Part shown: in pieces, positions 61,823 through 64,000 of the stretch
Layout: every line of letters begins with the position of its first letter
Position numbering within the stretch: position 1 is the stretch's first letter
From: Stentor coeruleus
Lineage: Eukaryota; Ciliophora; Heterotrichea; Heterotrichida; Stentoridae
Length of the DNA: 64,000 nt
Direction: 5' to 3'
Assembly (NCBI GenBank): GCA_001970955.1
Contig: MPUH01000166.1
Location: 1 to 64,000, forward strand
Made by a program: the position numbers and the translations under genes
Notes under the pieces: generated by a model
The model's input: only the letters and a program-made list of their open reading frames with translations
The model's database searches: none
Told to the model about the DNA's origin: nothing

Positions 61823-64000
61823 ATGAGTGATTATTCAGAATGTGTTATTGAAAGCGAAGCTGATGAACCTGAAGACAATGAAAACAATGAAAATCCTTAT
61901 TCCCCTGATGGGGATATAAAAATCAATATCATCCCAAGTTCCTTTAGAAAGACAACATTAAATTTAAAAAAAGCTGCTGATTTAAATGCAGCTAAAATAC
62001 ACGGAGTAAACTTTATATAGGATGCCCATAAAGTGTTTAAATTCCCAGCTCTAGTCCAAACTGATGAAGTTAAAAAGTGTGAATGCTGTATGTTTCCATT
62101 AACAGGTGAACCGTTTAATTATTTTGAGTCACTTGATGCATTAGCTGAGCTTGGAAGCTCATTTCCTTTATTCTTTATACTAGCAAAAAGTATTTTGTTT
62201 TATATGACAGTTGTGTTTTTTGTTGCTTGTATTGCCTGCTTGATCGCGAATATAATCCAACAAAAATCTCATCTTTGGAATGACCCAGCAGGTTTAACTT
62301 ATCTAACCTTTGGTAACTATGGAGACCCTTGGGAAAATGAGGATGATTCAAATAAAGTCCCATATTGGCAACCAATTCTTCATCTTATTTCAGCATTCTT
62401 ACTTATTGCCCTTGCTCCTTTTATTTCTAAAATCCTTTTAAACAAATCAGTTGAATTCGATTTAAATCTTACAACACCTTCAGATTTTACACTTTGGATT
62501 AAAGGACTGCCAAAGGAATATACTGCTGAAGAACTTGAAGAGTTTTTTATAACAAAGTCAAAACAAAGCAGTGTGAGAATTGTGAATATAAACAGCGCTT
62601 ATGATATAAAGGAATTTGTAAAAGTTTCAAAAAGTTTACTTGAATGGGAGACTACTTTAGAGTTTATTAAAACTTTTAAAAAAGAAAACCCTGGAAGTTA
62701 TCCGAAAAAAGGCTTTTTATGTTTTAAAAAAAAGTTTCCAAGTGAGTCTGAGTGTGAGAAAAACATTGAAGAACTTAGACAAAAGGAAGAAACATTTTCC
62801 AATAGCCTAAATGAAAAACTTACTTCTGTAGCTTTTGTCACGTTTGTATCACAAATCGACGCTAGAGTATTAGCGAAACAGTTCAGAATGTCAAACCTCA
62901 AAAAATTCCTTGTCTCACTCAAAATGAAAGTTATCAAAAGCAAAAACAGTTTATTCAAAGGGCATTTCATAACAACAGAAATGGCCCCAGAACCTTCTGA
63001 TGTTTACTGGGAAAACTTATCAGCAGGTTATCTAGCCAAACAAACCCGACGTATAGTTACTTATATCATAGCTTTATTGACAATTGGAATAACTTTCATA
63101 ATCCTTTTCTTCGTAAAAGATTATCAAAAATCTAACTCAAATTCTCACAGCTCAGCAAAATATATTGGTTCAGCATTTTCATCATTACTTGTTATAGCTA
63201 TAAACATCCTTCTAAGTATATCAATTCGTATTTATACAAAACAAGAAATGCATCATACATGGAGTACATACAATTTGTCAGTAGCTCAAAAATTAGTCAT
63301 AGCTTTATTTTTAAACACAGCTATTATCCCATTAGTTATCTGTTATAATTATAAAACTGATTGGTTTAATACTGGAGGACTTGCAAGTAATATTTTTTGG
63401 ATACAAGCTAGTAATACTATTGTAACTCCTTTATTATATTTGATTTATCCATCTTATCAGTTTAAAAAATTTAAAAGGTGGATTAAGAGTAGGAATGGAC
63501 TTAAAGGGATAAGTCAGTATGAGGCGAATTTACTTTTTGAAGGACCTGAAGTTGATTTAGCTGATAGGTTTGCTAATATATTGAAGTCATGTTTGGTTAG
63601 TGTTTTTTATGCACCTTTGGTACCTATTGGTGTGTTGATTACTATAGTTGGGATATTTTTAGAAGTTTCAGTGTTTAAATTAATGCTTATTAAAGTCCAT
63701 TCTCGACCTAGAAAACAAAGCAAGACTTTAGCTATAGAAATTTCTAAATGGCTAAGACGTCTTCCATCAGTTTATGCAGCAGGAATACTTATTTTTTATT
63801 ATCCTTATATATCAGAAATCCGCCAAGCTCTTATTGCTTTATTAGTAATAATCTGTGCATACAACATGTTATATATAGAATCATTTATAGACTCAAAATT
63901 CGAAGATAATTCTATAGATGTTTTAATGCAATTAAATAAATCAGATGAAAATGACAATTATTTCAAATTCATCTCGGAGTTCTTTACTGTAATTTTGAAT
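61823..64000 (+). CDS. OSCA/TMEM63-type mechanosensitive channel, 5' part, one 15-nt intron
   Basis: The frame starts MSDYSECVIESEADEPEDNE, is interrupted by a 15-nt intron at 62006-62020, and stays open to the window end, so the C-terminus is missing. Early membrane helices (FILAKSILFYMTVVFFVACI; LISAFLLIALAPFISKILL) precede a cytosolic RRM-like domain (FTLWIKGLPKEYTAEELEEF). The family hallmark APEPSDVYWENL follows, and then further membrane helices (IVTYIIALLTIGITFIILFF; VIALFLNTAIIPLVICY). OSCA/TMEM63/CSC1 proteins are osmotic- or force-gated cation channels. An acidic N-terminal extension and a CECC motif (VKKCECCMFP) precede the first helix. Confidence 0.82.
62006..62020 (+). other. 15-nt intron
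   Basis: GTAAACTTTATATAG between HG and DAHKVFKFPA. Unspliced, the protein would end after 65 residues. Position 10 is A. Confidence 0.92.

Noticed and set aside
1-64000. UGA read as Trp (Blepharisma-like code)
   Set aside because: Several intact genes end in TGA (for example 6232, 22411, 44560) and none needs in-frame TGA.
1-64000. tRNA, rRNA, snRNA, CRISPR arrays, transposons or viral elements
   Set aside because: No cloverleaf consensus, rRNA core, snRNA core, transposase, integrase, capsid or reverse-transcriptase motif was recognised on either strand.

Overview
The window looks like macronuclear DNA of a heterotrich ciliate, most likely Stentor or a close relative. The DNA is AT-rich and gene-dense. 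Six genes are each split by a 15-nt GT...AG intron, the minute intron size known from Stentor and its relatives. TAA, TAG and TGA all end genes and no intact gene needs TGA as Trp, so the code is standard; this argues against Blepharisma (UGA=Trp) and Condylostoma. All identifications come from reading motifs by eye; no search was run.

Layout. 1-3600 is a damaged region: broken PRPF40-like splicing-factor sequence, decayed ectodomain-like fragments and an assembly gap, with only a two-WW-domain reading frame open. 3.7-16.9 kb holds a Trp-rich repeat protein, a coiled-coil protein, a TPR protein, a secreted PSI-domain protein, two small unknowns, a purple-acid-phosphatase-like enzyme, a CFAP97-like axonemal protein and a large duplicated Cys-rich surface protein. 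18.6-36.3 kb holds calcineurin A, a LITAF-like zinc protein, a four-cNMP-site PKG, a two-finger C2H2 protein, an SLC35F6-like transporter, a kinase-less cNMP-binding protein, a RING-H2 membrane protein and several unknowns. 36.8-46.3 kb holds a CPLANE1 homologue, a DDX19/Dbp5-like helicase, small unknowns and a spliced HYPK gene. 47.1-64 kb holds an acylated EF-hand-like protein, a Kelch protein, a ULK-like kinase, a copine fused to a RING-like domain, an STK32/YANK-like kinase, a broken nucleotide-cyclase C1 fragment lying against another decayed fragment, mitochondrial SCOT (OXCT1), and the start of an OSCA/TMEM63-like channel that runs off the window.

Many genes belong to calcium, cyclic-nucleotide and membrane signalling (calcineurin, PKG, cNMP-binding protein, copine, STK32-like kinase, cyclase fragment, OSCA-like channel) or to cilia (CFAP97, CPLANE1). 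They are transcribed from both strands with short gaps and are not operons. Intergenic DNA is strand-skewed: the stretch upstream of a start is rich in A and C on the coding strand, and the stretch after a stop is rich in G and T.

Eleven single-N positions occur. Ten are flanked by near-identical 42-264 bp copies and one by a 64-bp copy 1.15 kb away, so they look like unmerged contig overlaps. One of them inserts a false 40-codon repeat into the CPLANE1 homologue.
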